From: Craspedostauros australis
Lineage: Eukaryota > Bacillariophyta > Bacillariophyceae > Mastogloiales > Achnanthaceae
Reading direction: 5' to 3'
Length of the DNA stretch: 64,000 nt
Assembly: GCA_026770025.1 (NCBI GenBank)
Contig: JAMXDE010000015.1
Coordinates: 1,054,001-1,118,000, forward strand
Part shown: piece by piece, positions 50,261 to 61,401 of the stretch
Layout of the letters: each line of letters opens with the position of its first letter
Numbering within the stretch: the first letter of the stretch is position 1
Translations under genes and position numbers: made by a program
Notes under the pieces: model-generated
Database searches by the model: none
What the model was told of the DNA's origin: nothing
Seen by the model: the letters and a program-made list of their open reading frames with translations, nothing else

Positions 50261-50335
50261 GTTGTCCAATGGTTGACTGGCTGTATTTGTGGTTGGATGG
50301 GTTGAATAGAATGGATGGATTGGATTGGATTAGGT

Positions 50336-50364
50336 TGGATGGGATGGGATGGGATGGGATGGGG
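50336..50364 (+). repeat. (GGGAT)n microsatellite
   Basis: About five to six pentamers beside degenerate ggattggatt repeats (50310-50336), all within 105 bp upstream of the channel start codon, probably in its 5' UTR. Confidence 0.9.
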
Positions 50365-50395
50365 TAATATGGGGTGGATTCCCTGTTGTAGCGGT

Positions 50396-50413
50396 CTGTC
50401 TCTCTCTCTCTCT
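50396..50413 (+). repeat. (CT)n microsatellite
   Basis: About eight CT dinucleotides in the leader/promoter of the channel gene. Confidence 0.85.
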
Positions 50414-50811
50414 GTGCGTGCGAGCTATGACTGTGCTTGTGCTTGTGATTGTGATTGTGCCCTGTAGCTCAGGTTCGTTTTCTGCTTGAGGTTGTGGTCT
50501 AATCGCACCTGCGAAAACGATGGGAGTATCCACGATCGTGAGGGCGCGCAAGTGAGAATGTCGGGAAACTTGATGCTGACCACTGTTCTACGCTCTCTTT
50601 CCTGGTCGTAGTCGTCCGACCTATGACTATTGTCAGAGAGTGCTCTCGAGAGTACCTACAGTATTGTTCTGCGATCTTCCAATGCAGATGGAGAATCAAC
50701 AATGCGATGGGTTCGTCGTTTGACTATGATCGTGAGGCCGATTTCTACTCGCAATCGAGGATGAGTTTAGTATGACACAAAGAGGATGGTTGGTTGACTG
50801 GATGTGACGAT

Positions 50812-50852
50812 GATAGATGGCGGATGACGGATGATGGATGATGGATGATGGT
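50812..50852 (+). repeat. gatggatgatg tandem repeat
   Basis: Repeated 7-bp atggatg-type units in the divergent intergenic region. Confidence 0.75.
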
Positions 50853-51712
50853 GCTGGTGATTGCGAGGTCCAGGTCAAGAAAGAGATGGATGTCGGTGGA
50901 CAAGAATCCGAGAGGCAGAGGACGGATCCAAAGAGTTGACGGCCATGTGCGCACAACAGAAAGAAATTTGTCAAACAGGGCGATGCGTTCAACGTTGTCA
51001 CATGCAGTCACAGCGTGACAGAGTCCGTCCGCCAAAAACAGTCACGAGGTCGGTGTCACAGCGGAAGGTGAGCGACACAAGACCACATCACGCAATCCCT
51101 CCTCAAATTGGCAGGCGTGCCTTGGTGACTGGAACTACGATTCCATTGGTCGGAGTGTCAGGTCATGCGTCACTGAACGATAAATGAGAGGAGAACCGTT
51201 TGGGAACGTGTGAAGAAGCTACCAAAGTGCCACAGGCTTCATCGATGTCACAATCGAAGTGGTCACAATGGTCGACCTGATCATATTGTTCGGAGTAATC
51301 AAAGTATCCACGAACAAATCACACTTGCGAAACGGCGAAATCAGAATCTGTGTTTCTGGACACGACTCACAGTCCTCCAGAACAGCAAAGACGCCTGATG
51401 CAACGTGAAGAACAAAACGTCAACAGAACAGCGCGAGAATCTCCAACGAAGGGAAGGCAACAGAGAGAGCGTTGGCACGAAAGAGATGGTGTCAAGGAGA
51501 TGCACACGCACGACTGCTCTGCCGCACCAACAACAACATTCGCGCCAACAACACAACCAACGGACGCAACAAGGCAGGCGTTCGCCATGTCATGTGGTGT
51601 TTGCGTGTCTCTCTTCTTCCCTTCTCTCTTTCTTGCTCTTCCAACATCACACATCACACATCCAAACACCCAAGCTGGACATCACAGTTGGGAGCATTGA
51701 CACAGAGCAAGA

Positions 51713-51744
51713 GAGCAACAGAGCAACAGAGCAACAGAGCAACA
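51713..51744 (+). repeat. 8-bp gagcaaca tandem repeat
   Basis: Four tandem copies of gagcaaca, about 270 bp upstream of the PqiA-like start codon. Confidence 0.85.
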
Positions 51745-51913
51745 GTACGATCTGCACTGTTACATGCGGCTGGGAACGGCAGATCGCTTCATTGACGGCA
51801 TTCAATCGTACTGCTCGTTCGTGCAATAGTCGTAGCACAGGAACAAAAGATTGGGAGGAGATTGACGTGTCAACCCTCCAACCACTCCACAACCATCAAG
51901 CCCAACTAAACTT

Positions 51914-52009
51914 GCAACCACAATAGCAACCACAACAGCAACCACAATAGCAACCACAATAGCAACCACAATAGCAACCACAATAGCAACCACAATAACA
52001 ACCACAATA
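51914..52009 (+). repeat. 12-bp minisatellite abutting a start codon
   Basis: Eight tandem copies of gcaaccacaata, with one or two substitutions, end six bases before the ATG at 52016. The array contains no ATG and would be the last 100 bases of the 5' UTR of the PqiA-like gene. Confidence 0.92.
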
Positions 52010-52015
52010 ACAATC

Positions 52016-54268
52016 ATGACAGCAGCGACGGATGCAGATCAAGCAGAGCCGGCCTCGGCCTCAGAGGCAACCGCAGAAGGCGAATCGGTGACGCCATCCG
52101 ACAGTGGCAACCCCAGCAGTAGCACCAGCAGCGAGGCGAAGGATACGGAACAAAATGACCCCGCTTCGGCCGCTTCCGCCGCTCCTGCAGGCAAATCTCC
52201 CACCAAGTCACAGAGCACGGTCAGCGACACCCTCAGCGAAGCTCTAAGCGATGCGCGGAATGAGTTGGAGCAACAACCACTGTTGCTCAACACGACTGCA
52301 GATTCCAGCGATCCCCTCGGCAGCGCCGCTGCTGCTGACATGCATGCTCATACCAGTGCAAGCACAGATGTAGAGATAGATGCAGAGATAGATCCAAACG
52401 CAGGTGGAAACTTCGGTGAGGAAGATTCGCTGCCCCGACCGGCCCTGGTCAAGGCACCCACCACGCCTTGGGCTGTTGCATTGCTCCTTCCTCTGCTGTG
52501 CCTCGCCACCCACGCGCTGTTCTATTACGGACAGACGGTCGTCATGTGGAAGCTGCGCGCCTTCGCTGACATCGATGTCTGGGCCAACGCAACCTCCAAC
52601 ACCGCAAAGGGCGCATTCTACGCGGCCGGCGTGGACTACGACCAACACGTCACCTTCCAGCAGGACAAGGACATGAACACCTTCACGTACTGGTTCGCCA
52701 TCCAGGAGCTCTGGGAGGCCAAGAAGATGCCCAGCAAAACCCTCCCGCGCTTTGGCGCCGCCATCCTCGTCATGTTCTCCGGCATCTGGCCCCACCTCAA
52801 GCTCATCCTCCTCAACCTCACCTTCCTCTGCTTCCGCGGCGGTCGTGGCCGCACCCGCCTCCTCTCCACCCTCAGCACGCTCGGCAAGTGGAGTCTGGCG
52901 GACGTCCTCGTCGTCTGCGTCATGGTCGGGGTGCTGCACCTCAACTGGATCGTAGACCCGGCGGCCATCAAGAAGGGCGTCATCGCAGATCTACCGGAAA
53001 TACTCTCCATCGTGCACAGCCAGTACACCACGGGGCAGGTCTGCGACTACCTGCTGCACTGGGAGTGCGCGAAGCAAAGGAAGATCGTCCGCAAGACCAA
53101 GTGTGACGCCTGCCTCACCTTCGTGCACAAGGTCTTCAACGACCCGCACTGGGCGCAGAAGACGGGCCGTTCCATCGCCAGGGGCGTGGAAACCAGCGGC
53201 GGCGGACTGGCCACCCTGCGCGTGGAGGGAATGGTCGGCATCTACGCCTTCTGCGGCGCGGTCATCATATCCATCCTTCTCAGCATCATCGTCGATTGGT
53301 ACGATCACAAGGCGGACCTTGACACCTTGCGTCGCCAGCATGTCTCGCGCACCCTGCTGGGATTCCTCGACAATCACGCCTTGTCGCTGCAAGAACCGCT
53401 GGTGCAGATGGAGGATGGCAACGCGCATCACGGCCAACCCAACTCCCGCATGACGCCTCTCGACATGGACGCCGGCGACGATTCGGAACACAACACGCCC
53501 CGTCAGAGGCGAAGCAAGCGCCGTCGTGAATATCAGCGTCTGCAGTCAAGACAGCGGAGGCAGCAACAGGAACAGGGCCAGCCCGGCACCAGCGATCCCG
53601 ACACCTCCTACCTCTTCTCGATCGTCTTCATGATCGCGGCTGCGGCGACGGCCTACCTCATGTACCTCGCCGTGCAGCTGCCCAGCATGGGCCGTGAGGT
53701 CAAGGGCGCGGCGCCAAAACTGCTGCATGACGTCCTCGGTCTCGATCTGGGACTAAAGTACTCCCTGCACTCCCTCATGGAGACGACGGGCGCGGCGGGC
53801 GGCTGGGACAACCTCCTCATGAGCACATTCTCGCTCTTCTGCGTTCTGGGTCCCCTTGTGCGTTCCGCGTTGTGCGCAACGGTCGGCATTGTGGACAAGC
53901 TGCCGTACGTGCGCGATACCGCCGTCATCCCCATGACGACCGCCATCAACTTCCTCGGCGCCTTCTGCGCATGGGAGGTCTTCATCGTCGCCATCGTCAT
54001 GGTGGACATCCTCATGCCGACCATCACCGACACCATCATCCACAGCCCCATCTGCGACGAGATCTCCGAAAACGGATCCTGCCTCAAGGTCGAATTCAAC
54101 ATTCTCACCGACACCTTCCGATGGATCGTCGCGGGTGGTTTCCTGCTCATCCTCGTTGCCTCCGCAGCCGCCAAGGCTGGCAACCAACGCCAGCGCGCCA
54201 AGTACATGCCGCGCATGGAACCTCAGCCCGACATCGTCGAGGCTCAGTACACCCTTCTCGATCAGTAG
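52016..54268 (+). CDS. PqiA-like multi-pass membrane protein
   Basis: A 750-residue single exon. Residues 1-145 are disordered and Ala/Ser/Glu-rich. A first hydrophobic segment at about 148-172 (TPWAVALLLPLLCLATHALFYYG) is followed by a loop and then a block resembling PqiA (paraquat-inducible protein A): LPRFGAAILVMFSGIWPHLKLILLNLTFL, GKWSLADVLVVCVMVGVLHLNW (about 285-325). A cysteine-rich loop follows (CDYLLHWEC...KCDACLTF), which may bind metal. Another segment is GIYAFCGAVIISILLSIIVDW, and after an Arg/Gln-rich cytosolic stretch the pattern partly repeats: MAAAATAYLMY-type helix, LLMSTFSLFCVLGPLVRSAL, GAFCAWEVFIVAIVMVDILMP and a last helix. Bacterial PqiA works with MCE-type lipid transport at the envelope. 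A role in membrane-lipid homeostasis is therefore a guess; the PqiA assignment rests on the GKWS.xDV and WPHLK-type motifs. Confidence 0.75.
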   Translation: MTAATDADQAEPASASEATAEGESVTPSDSGNPSSSTSSEAKDTEQNDPASAASAAPAGKSPTKSQSTVSDTLSEALSDARNELEQQPLLLNTTADSSDPLGSAAAADMHAHTSASTDVEIDAEIDPNAGGNFGEEDSLPRPALVKAPTTPWAVALLLPLLCLATHALFYYGQTVVMWKLRAFADIDVWANATSNTAKGAFYAAGVDYDQHVTFQQDKDMNTFTYWFAIQELWEAKKMPSKTLPRFGAAILVMFSGIWPHLKLILLNLTFLCFRGGRGRTRLLSTLSTLGKWSLADVLVVCVMVGVLHLNWIVDPAAIKKGVIADLPEILSIVHSQYTTGQVCDYLLHWECAKQRKIVRKTKCDACLTFVHKVFNDPHWAQKTGRSIARGVETSGGGLATLRVEGMVGIYAFCGAVIISILLSIIVDWYDHKADLDTLRRQHVSRTLLGFLDNHALSLQEPLVQMEDGNAHHGQPNSRMTPLDMDAGDDSEHNTPRQRRSKRRREYQRLQSRQRRQQQEQGQPGTSDPDTSYLFSIVFMIAAAATAYLMYLAVQLPSMGREVKGAAPKLLHDVLGLDLGLKYSLHSLMETTGAAGGWDNLLMSTFSLFCVLGPLVRSALCATVGIVDKLPYVRDTAVIPMTTAINFLGAFCAWEVFIVAIVMVDILMPTITDTIIHSPICDEISENGSCLKVEFNILTDTFRWIVAGGFLLILVASAAAKAGNQRQRAKYMPRMEPQPDIVEAQYTLLDQ

Positions 54269-55688
54269 TGCACATAACGATGGAGGATCGTTATGCACCG
54301 AGCAAGCACAATGCGAAGCAATTGCAATCATATTTTTAAACGAATTCAATAAACCTCAACGCATTAACAGTAATCATGTCGATGGCACAGAGCATATGGT
54401 AGAGTGGCGAGGTATGCATGAAGCAACTCCATGCTGCGCATCCGTAGTTCAAAGTGGAACGCTGCCACGGCGCCTTGAAATCGTTTTCCATACTTGTACG
54501 AAGATTGTCTCATGCCATCGGATTGCATTGCGTCAAAGGTCAAGGAACAGCGCCACAGATCTATCCATCTCCAATCACTATGCGTATGTATTGGTCGAAA
54601 AGCACTTGAATGGGAACGAGTGGCTCGTATGTTCTGTACTTGTGGATCAAGGTAGAGTATAGAGCAGGTAGAAGAAGATCACTGCGTTTTAATTTGCACA
54701 ATATTTTGTCTGTATATCTTCCGTATTCGGAGTACGGTCGTCTCATTTTCAAACAGTCATGTCCGTGACCGTGTATCCAGATTCATCAACAGTCAAGAGC
54801 ATTGTAAACATGATTCGATTAGGGACTATCTATGTTTGTTCACACGAATGGATATTTATTCACGAGTGTGTCACGAATGACTGTTTGTGGTATTCAGACC
54901 TGTATGTCTGTATGAATATGTATGTGTGTGTATTCAAAGAGTGTCTGTCTGTTTCGGTTCTCTACTTAGTGTGTCCTCGTTCTACACGTCGTATCTGAGC
55001 AGACTCCTCTGTTCCAAGGCAACATCATAGGTAATTGAAGCATCTACCATCACGAGCACATAGCTGCTAAAGTTCAATGGCGACGCATGGCTCCTCATGG
55101 ACGACACAGTCTAACTCTCTTAGTTACAACGCTCCTCGATCTTGATCTCATCTTCTGCCGCAACCAACCTCTCTGGTCGTGCCGATCATTGGCTTTGGGG
55201 ATGGAATTTTTGTCGACAACAACACAACGAACGGCAGTTGGACACAACTTCCGCTTCTGGTTTGGCAGGCCTCGCCGAAGATAGGGGAACTATTTTTCGG
55301 CGGCTATGGCTTCACTGGGCGCATGCGGAGCGACGAAGACGGCAGATGCTCGGCAGTTCTCTCAACTTGCGCATCAATTGTGAGACAGGCGGGTGCACAC
55401 AAGCGTCGTTTGGGCGTGTTTCTGTTCTTTACTTTCGTCGAGGGAAGGCCAACGATCTTTCCCAAGATGAGAGCGAAGGGCCCGCTGACTCAAGGAGTGT
55501 CGGAAGAAAGCGACCATGGTGGAGGGATGTTGCAGCGTCTGAAGGATTGTGGCAGAATGTCGTACAACTAATCAATGTAGAATTGTGGAATAGGACTTGA
55601 TTTTCTATGGTGTGTCTGTTCGTGCGAGTGGTTCCTATCACAGGCGTGGCAAGCTTTCTGCATGGTGCGAACATGGATGGTCTTCTCT
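54269..55688. other. Intergenic between convergent genes
   Basis: About 1.4 kb. Two overlapping frames at 55142-55600 (152 and 130 codons) are the longest, but they start at non-ATG codons or lack domain character and compete in the same place. I treat the region as non-coding 3' flank. Confidence 0.4.
54348..54353 (+). terminator. Candidate polyadenylation signal AATAAA
   Basis: AATAAA occurs 80 bp after the stop of the PqiA-like gene, in A/T-rich 3' flanking sequence. Position suits a polyadenylation signal, but the motif is short. Confidence 0.3.
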
Positions 55689-58476
55689 CTAGAAGCAACC
55701 CTTGCCGCAGCCCTTCTTGGACCTTTGCTTCTTGATGCGTTTGAGGAGGAGATCGGACAGGATCTGCTCGGTGGTTTCCAGAACAGGGTTGCTGTTGCTG
55801 TTACTGGATGTGGTAGAAGCTGTGGTTGTGGATGAGGCTGAGGAGAAAGCTGACGAGCCGTGCTGTTGTTGCTGCTCTTGGTTCGCGGTTGCGTAGAGCA
55901 TGGCGAGAGCTCGCTTTGTGTGGTCGATCGCGCCATCGATGTCACGCAGCTTGATGTGCATGTAGTTCTGCTTCTGCAGGGTGACGCAACATTCTTGCGT
56001 GAAGGTGTTGTTGTTGTTGGATATCTGAGCAGTTAGCATCTCCCTGTAGCATGACAGAGCCTGCTGGTAGTTCTTGCCTTTGGAGTATGAGTATCCCAGA
56101 TTGTCCAGGGTGGCAATCACCCGAGGGTGGTCGTGACCCATGATGCCTCGTTGCAACTGTTGAATTCATACACAAGGACACACACACATTCATATCATCC
56201 ATTGCGCGAATGAAAGAGAGAGAGAGTACAGATGATGATGATGGTTGTTGTGAGTGTGAATGCCGCATATTGCAAACAAGCAAAGAGGAATCAGGAGCTG
56301 TTGATGCGCAGGCATGGGATTGAACTTACATCCAAGGCCTCGCCGAAGGATCGGATGGCATCGGAGTGCTGCTTGCGCTTGTTCTGGATGGAACCGACGT
56401 TGCAGAGCGTATCCGTGATGTGTGCCATGATGGTGTCACGGTTGGTGATGTCGACCGGGTTGTACACGTTGGCGGTCTGCCCGTACAGCTGGGTCTCGCG
56501 TTGGAAGACGTCGCGAAAGATGTCCAGCGCATCCTCAAACGTGACCTGCGCTGCCTCCAGCTCGCCGGCCTCGAAGTAAAGGCAGGCAATCTGGCACATG
56601 GTCTGAGCGACGAGCTTGTGATCATTGCCGAGCTGCGATCTGTTGATCCGCAGTGCCTCGTTCAAGTCATGCAAGCCCTCCTCGAACTTTTGCAGCACGA
56701 TCCTTGAAGACCCCAGCTTGTACAGCGTTGCCTGTTGTGAGAGTGGCAGAGAAAGCATGATAATGTGATTGTGATGAGAGATAGCATGAGTGCGTGAGTC
56801 AGTGAGCGAGCATTGGAAGCACAGTCATGGCATGGCATGGCGTTCGAGGTGCATGCGAATAGAGCAAGCAACTTACCGCAACATCCACATGCTCGGCACC
56901 CAAGACAGTGCGTCGCACGTAAACTGCCCGTTGCAACGTCCTCTCCGCATCCAGGTGGTGTCCCATTCGAAGCTGCACGACGCCCACGTTGTGCATGGCG
57001 GCACCGACGCTGGGATGATCCTGACCGAACCGGTCAAGCTGCGCGCGTTGGATCGCCATGAACATGTTGCGCGCCGTGATGAAGTCGCCCGCATTGAGCG
57101 CTGACTTCGCCGCTTCGTGCATCTCACGACCAGATGCGCCTGTTTCGAGGATGGTGTCGCTTGCGTTGCCCAACGAGGCAACATCCGCGCAGGGTATCTT
57201 GGACTGACGGTTCCTGGATGACGGTGATGTGAGGCGTTTGAGGAAGTTGGGCATGCACGTTTTGCTCGACGTTCCGTCCATATCGCGCTCCGCGCCATGA
57301 TCGATCTGCGAAAGGGAATGCGTTCTTCCATGGTTCGGCGACTGTTGATGCTGCGACGATGATGCGCACTCCCGATCGTCCGTGTCACTCTTCTTCTCCT
57401 CCTTCGCATCCCAACCGTCGAACATGGCGGAGCTCCAGCTGCTGGATCGCCTGTGGCCTCGACGTTTCGTGGAATCGATCGAGTCAGTGGTTTGCGACAA
57501 GGAGAGCGAGGATGGTTCATCCATGCCGAAGACGAGGTCATGCGTAGCCACCGACGTCGGAGACGAAGACTGCGACTGCTTCCCTGATTGCGACTGCGAC
57601 TGAGACTGCGCGTCAGTACTGTGTTCTGCAGCGCCGGTTCCTGTGTTTGTCATCATCTTCGATGCGCTGTTGCTGCCACCTGCCCTGAGAGAATTGGGTT
57701 GATCATCGAGGAAGAGCTCCGCGAGGGAATCCTGAAGCTCAAGGCCAAGACCGAAGAGATGCTGCGGCCTGGAGGCAGGCGTGTTGCCAACCATCACTGA
57801 TTGCTGGTCCGTGGAGACAGAGTCCAACGGCGATGCAGACACAGATCCCGTGCTGTTGTTGCTGTTGCTGCTGCTGCTGCTTCTGAACCTGCCTCTGCTT
57901 CCGCTGCGGCTTCTACTTCTGCTCTTGCTTTTGGAGCTGTGGTTGCTGGTGCTGCTCGTGATGGAAAAGGCGCTGCTGTGATTGCTGGTGTTGCTGATGC
58001 CAGCATCCGATTGCGCGCCATTGTCAATCCCAACCTTGGTGGACGACGACCCCCTGCGATGGGATCGACTGCTGCTGCGGCTGCTGCTGCGGCTTCTGCT
58101 TCTACTGCCGGATCGCTTGGAACGGCGCTGCTTGTCCTTGCGCTTGTTGCGACCGCGCAGCGTGGCCTGCGAAGCCAAGAGACGCAGTGATGAGGTTGCC
58201 GACGATGGCGACTTGGGCGGCAGCCCCCGGACGAAAGGTGAGCTCATGGAGGTGGCTGGCGTTGACGTGCTGATGGTCATGGCTCGCTTCGTCGTCATCT
58301 TTGGACGCAGGGATGATGGCAGCAGCGGAGTTGACTTCTTCTCCTTCTTGTGTTCGTTGCTGCCCTGGTTGCTCAGACTGTTGGGCGTTGACGTTGATGT
58401 TGATGTGGGTGCAGATGCCGAGGATGCGCTAGCGGTGGAGCCCTTGCGGATGGGATCGTCCTGTGGTTGTTCCTCC

Positions 58477-58508
<32 letters not shown>

Positions 58509-58646
58509 CTGAAAGTGTGGTTGATTGCGTTGATTGCGTTGATGGATGCGATCGCCAGATGGTGCAGCCGCACTTCTGTGCACATCCTTGGGAACAGCGA
58601 CCATGGGGTCCACAGACACCTGTCTACGTGCCAACATCGACACCAT
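55689..58646 (-). CDS. TPR protein of kinesin-light-chain type, three exons
   Basis: Predicted exons 58646-56877, 56731-56330 and 56156-55689 (minus), 879 residues. Both donors are GTAAGT, both acceptors AACAG, both junctions phase 0, introns 145 and 173 bp. Residues 1-500 are disordered: a poly-Gln run, then an Arg/Ser-dipeptide region (RSKRSGSRSRSRSSSRS), then Ser-rich sequence. From about 505 the protein is built of tetratricopeptide repeats with the KLC-like 42-residue spacing: AGDFITARNMFMAIQRAQLDRFG, HNVGVVQLRMGHHLDAERTLQRA, QIACLYFEAGELEAAQVTFEDAL, VGSIQNKRKQHSDAIRSFGEALD, LDNLGYSYSKGKNYQQALSCYREML. The exon borders fall inside the repeat array and restore it. The tail ends in a Lys/Cys cluster (KKGCGKGCF). 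Such arrays are protein-docking scaffolds; no kinesin heptad region is present, so motor association is not implied. Confidence 0.9.
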
Positions 58647-59582
58647 CCTCGCACTTGTATTGTTGATCGTACTGGTATTTGCACTTGCACTTGTGCTTGC
58701 ACTTGCACTGGTATTGTGTTGCTGTGTTGTTGATGCCCCAGTTGCGTCTGGTACTGTGGCTTACTGTGGCTTGGTGTATAAGTAGCAGTATTGGCAGTAA
58801 CGGATCGGTGTGTGATGGGTGGATGGATGGATGAATGTATGTATGGCGCTCTGTGATGGAGCAATGCGGTGATGTATGTACCCGTAGTCGTATGTGTGGT
58901 GTTATGTGATAGTATGTGCTGCGTTCCGTTGGCGCTGATCTTGCCGCGCAATCTGTTTCTTGGTCCGCGAAGAGAAATGGCGCTCCTTGCGGAGTAGGTA
59001 CTTTGGGCGGGTTGGCAAAGTATTTAGAGCAGGCAGCTTCAGACGCTTGACGCCGTCAACTCAATGTCAGCCTCCGATGCAGCTGCAAAGCCAAAGACTC
59101 CGTTGTCGTTGTCGTTGTCGTTGATGGTGCTGTTGCTTCTGCTCGAATGCTGCTATTGCTATTGCTCTTGCGTTGCTGCTGTCGCTGTGGATAATGGAGT
59201 GTTGAGTGGCCCTTCCTCCAGCAAAGAGACTTCCTCGCGAGTGTGTGTGACAGCGAATTGCCAAACGGTGGTCTCTCGTTCTTATGATTAAGCTCAGGAG
59301 CAGTTGCAGTACTCCGACGTCGTGTCTTATCGTCGTCTCGTTCTTCCAACCAACAAGTGAGTCTCCTTTGTGTGTGGGATTCCGTGCGGATTTTTCCACA
59401 AACGGCAGCTGCAAAGATGCCGGAGACGACCTTTCTCCCAGACCCACCTCTTGTCTCTTTCTTGGTGGATGGATGGATGGGAGGACCAAGAGCACGGGTG
59501 CGGTCGCGTGGAGCCGTACGGATGATTGATACCAGCAGCACTGCTTTGAACAAGAAACGAACAAGGCGCCACCATCGTGATC

Positions 59583-59630
59583 GCCACACACACGCACACA
59601 CGCACACACACACCAACACACACACACAAG
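59583..59630 (+). repeat. (CA)n-rich microsatellite
   Basis: An interrupted CA repeat of nearly 50 bp with occasional CG or AA interruptions; it generates Cys/Val-rich and Thr/His-rich chance frames on the two strands. Confidence 0.9.
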
Positions 59631-61370
59631 GAAGGCCCACACAGATACATGTCGACACGACGAGAACACCAAGAACGAAGTGACACACACAACACAGAGC
59701 ACGCACCACAACACACATACTACTACTCGCGAGCATGCTTTTGCCGTTTCTTTGGCGCGCAGGAATGTCCGTCTTTTCTTTTTCTTCTGCTTCTCTGTTC
59801 CGCACTTTTCCCTTTCTTCTTCGCGTGAGGCACCCATCAATGCGACAGGTACTAGCACACAGCCCATTCACGCAAAATCTGATGCACACACAATTAAATA
59901 GGCCGCAAGGAAATTTCAAAACTCCGTTCCAGCGCACTGACGTGTCGTTGTCACTGTTCTCTTGAGAGAGTGAGGGCGGGCAGGTGACCAGGTTTTTAGC
60001 ACCAACGACCTTTCACTTAAGTGTACGGAGCATCCAGGGGATATAAAACATCCATTCTCGAATATATTAATATTGAACCAACAACAACCACTTTCCTGTT
60101 CCGACACGACTGTCCGATGTTGCAGTTATTACGGACGTTATTGTGTCCTTGCACGTGAGTAGAGAAATGTCAACACCGAAGAAATGGTGTTTGTGCCCTT
60201 CATCAGGCAGGCGATTTAGGCTTGGTCATTTGGCCATGTCGTGGGGGTTATGAATCAAGGTGATCGATGCCAGTGACACCACGCTTCTTGAGCCGCAGAG
60301 AACCTTATATTCGTGCATAGAGTACTTTACAGTACTTATCCTGCTCGTGTGGACGGGCGACACCATCACGCAAGCGCTGTGTGGCTCTTCGTTTTCTTGC
60401 ACATCGATTCGTGCGCGCACTCTGCTCACAATTTGGTCGTGCTCTGCCGTCCGATTTAACGTCTTCGAGCTGCTGAGCACCATACAAACACTCACAATAC
60501 AAGCAGAAGTCACTCGCAGGAGGACGCACACACCAGTGCTTCAGGCGTCGCGCAGCCAATGCGTCACTCGTGCGAGCGATAAAAACTGTTCGCTCATTGT
60601 TGTGTGTTGGCTCCATTTTCTGGGTCGATGAATGAGTCCAGGATGAATCACGTCGGAGGTGAGCGACGAACCTGGATCACCCACATCCACTTTGGTCCAA
60701 TGGTAACGCAACAGTTGCTCGTGCGTCCCCGCACTCTGGGAGTACATCATTAATCACACACGTAAAGCACGAATAGACAAGACGCTCCACAACTCGGCCT
60801 CGATCATCGCACACATGGCATGTTGATACCTCTCTGGGTCGTCCTCCATCGCCAAGCATCTGCTTTCCCATCAGCATTGAATCATGATCTGAAGGACTCT
60901 ACTCGATTCTACTCGACTCTATGGATACGAGCATCTCTATCTTCCTTTCCGTCTCTCTTCAGATAAAATCGAATCAGCTGTCTTTGCTCTGCAACTGCAT
61001 CATCTCGTGTCACCATCCACACAACAAGAACCTGATCGGATGCGAGAATGATGGATTCGATCGTTGAGCTGAGTGGCCGTAAAACTCGGAAGCGAGAATG
61101 CGCCCGTTGGGTGAACAGTGTTGGGTGCACAACTGTGACTAGTCGTAGGCCACAGAGCACGATGTAAGACGCGATAATCATTGATGGCGGTTGGGTTACG
61201 TTCCATCAGCTTACCATCGCACAATCGTAACATGGCACAGTTGTCCACAACGATGAAGAGCGAAAGATGACGGCGCCGTCATCCTCAGATGCTTCTGTTG
61301 TGGCGACTTCTCGAGTCGTGCGATGTCCACCATCACAGATCAAGCATCAACCAAACGAACTCCTTTGATG

Positions 61371-61401
61371 TCAACGCATCAACGCATCCACGCATCAACG
61401 G
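61371..61401 (+). repeat. 9-bp caacgcatc tandem repeat
   Basis: Three to four imperfect tandem copies of caacgcatc in the gene-poor region. Confidence 0.7.

Larger units (their letters stand above)
50261..52015. other. Divergent intergenic region rich in simple repeats
   Basis: About 1.75 kb between the channel gene (minus) and the PqiA-like gene (plus). It holds GGGAT, CT, GATGATG, 8-bp and 12-bp tandem repeats, listed separately. Frames of up to about 170 codons exist but are repeat-encoded or start at non-ATG codons. Both promoters must lie here. Confidence 0.5.

Noticed and set aside
51914-52009. Regular repeats considered as a CRISPR array
   Set aside because: Units are 12 bp and directly adjacent with no spacers, in eukaryotic nuclear sequence; it is a minisatellite.
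55142-55600. Two overlapping frames of 152 and 130 codons
   Set aside because: Mutually overlapping with no recognisable motif; could be a remnant but nothing supports it.
59056-59937. 293-codon Cys/Val-rich frame
   Set aside because: Largely encoded by the CA microsatellite and flanking low-complexity sequence.
60035-60080. TATA-like box (gatataaaac) as a promoter
   Set aside because: No convincing coding frame or RNA gene follows on the same strand, so left as a remark only.
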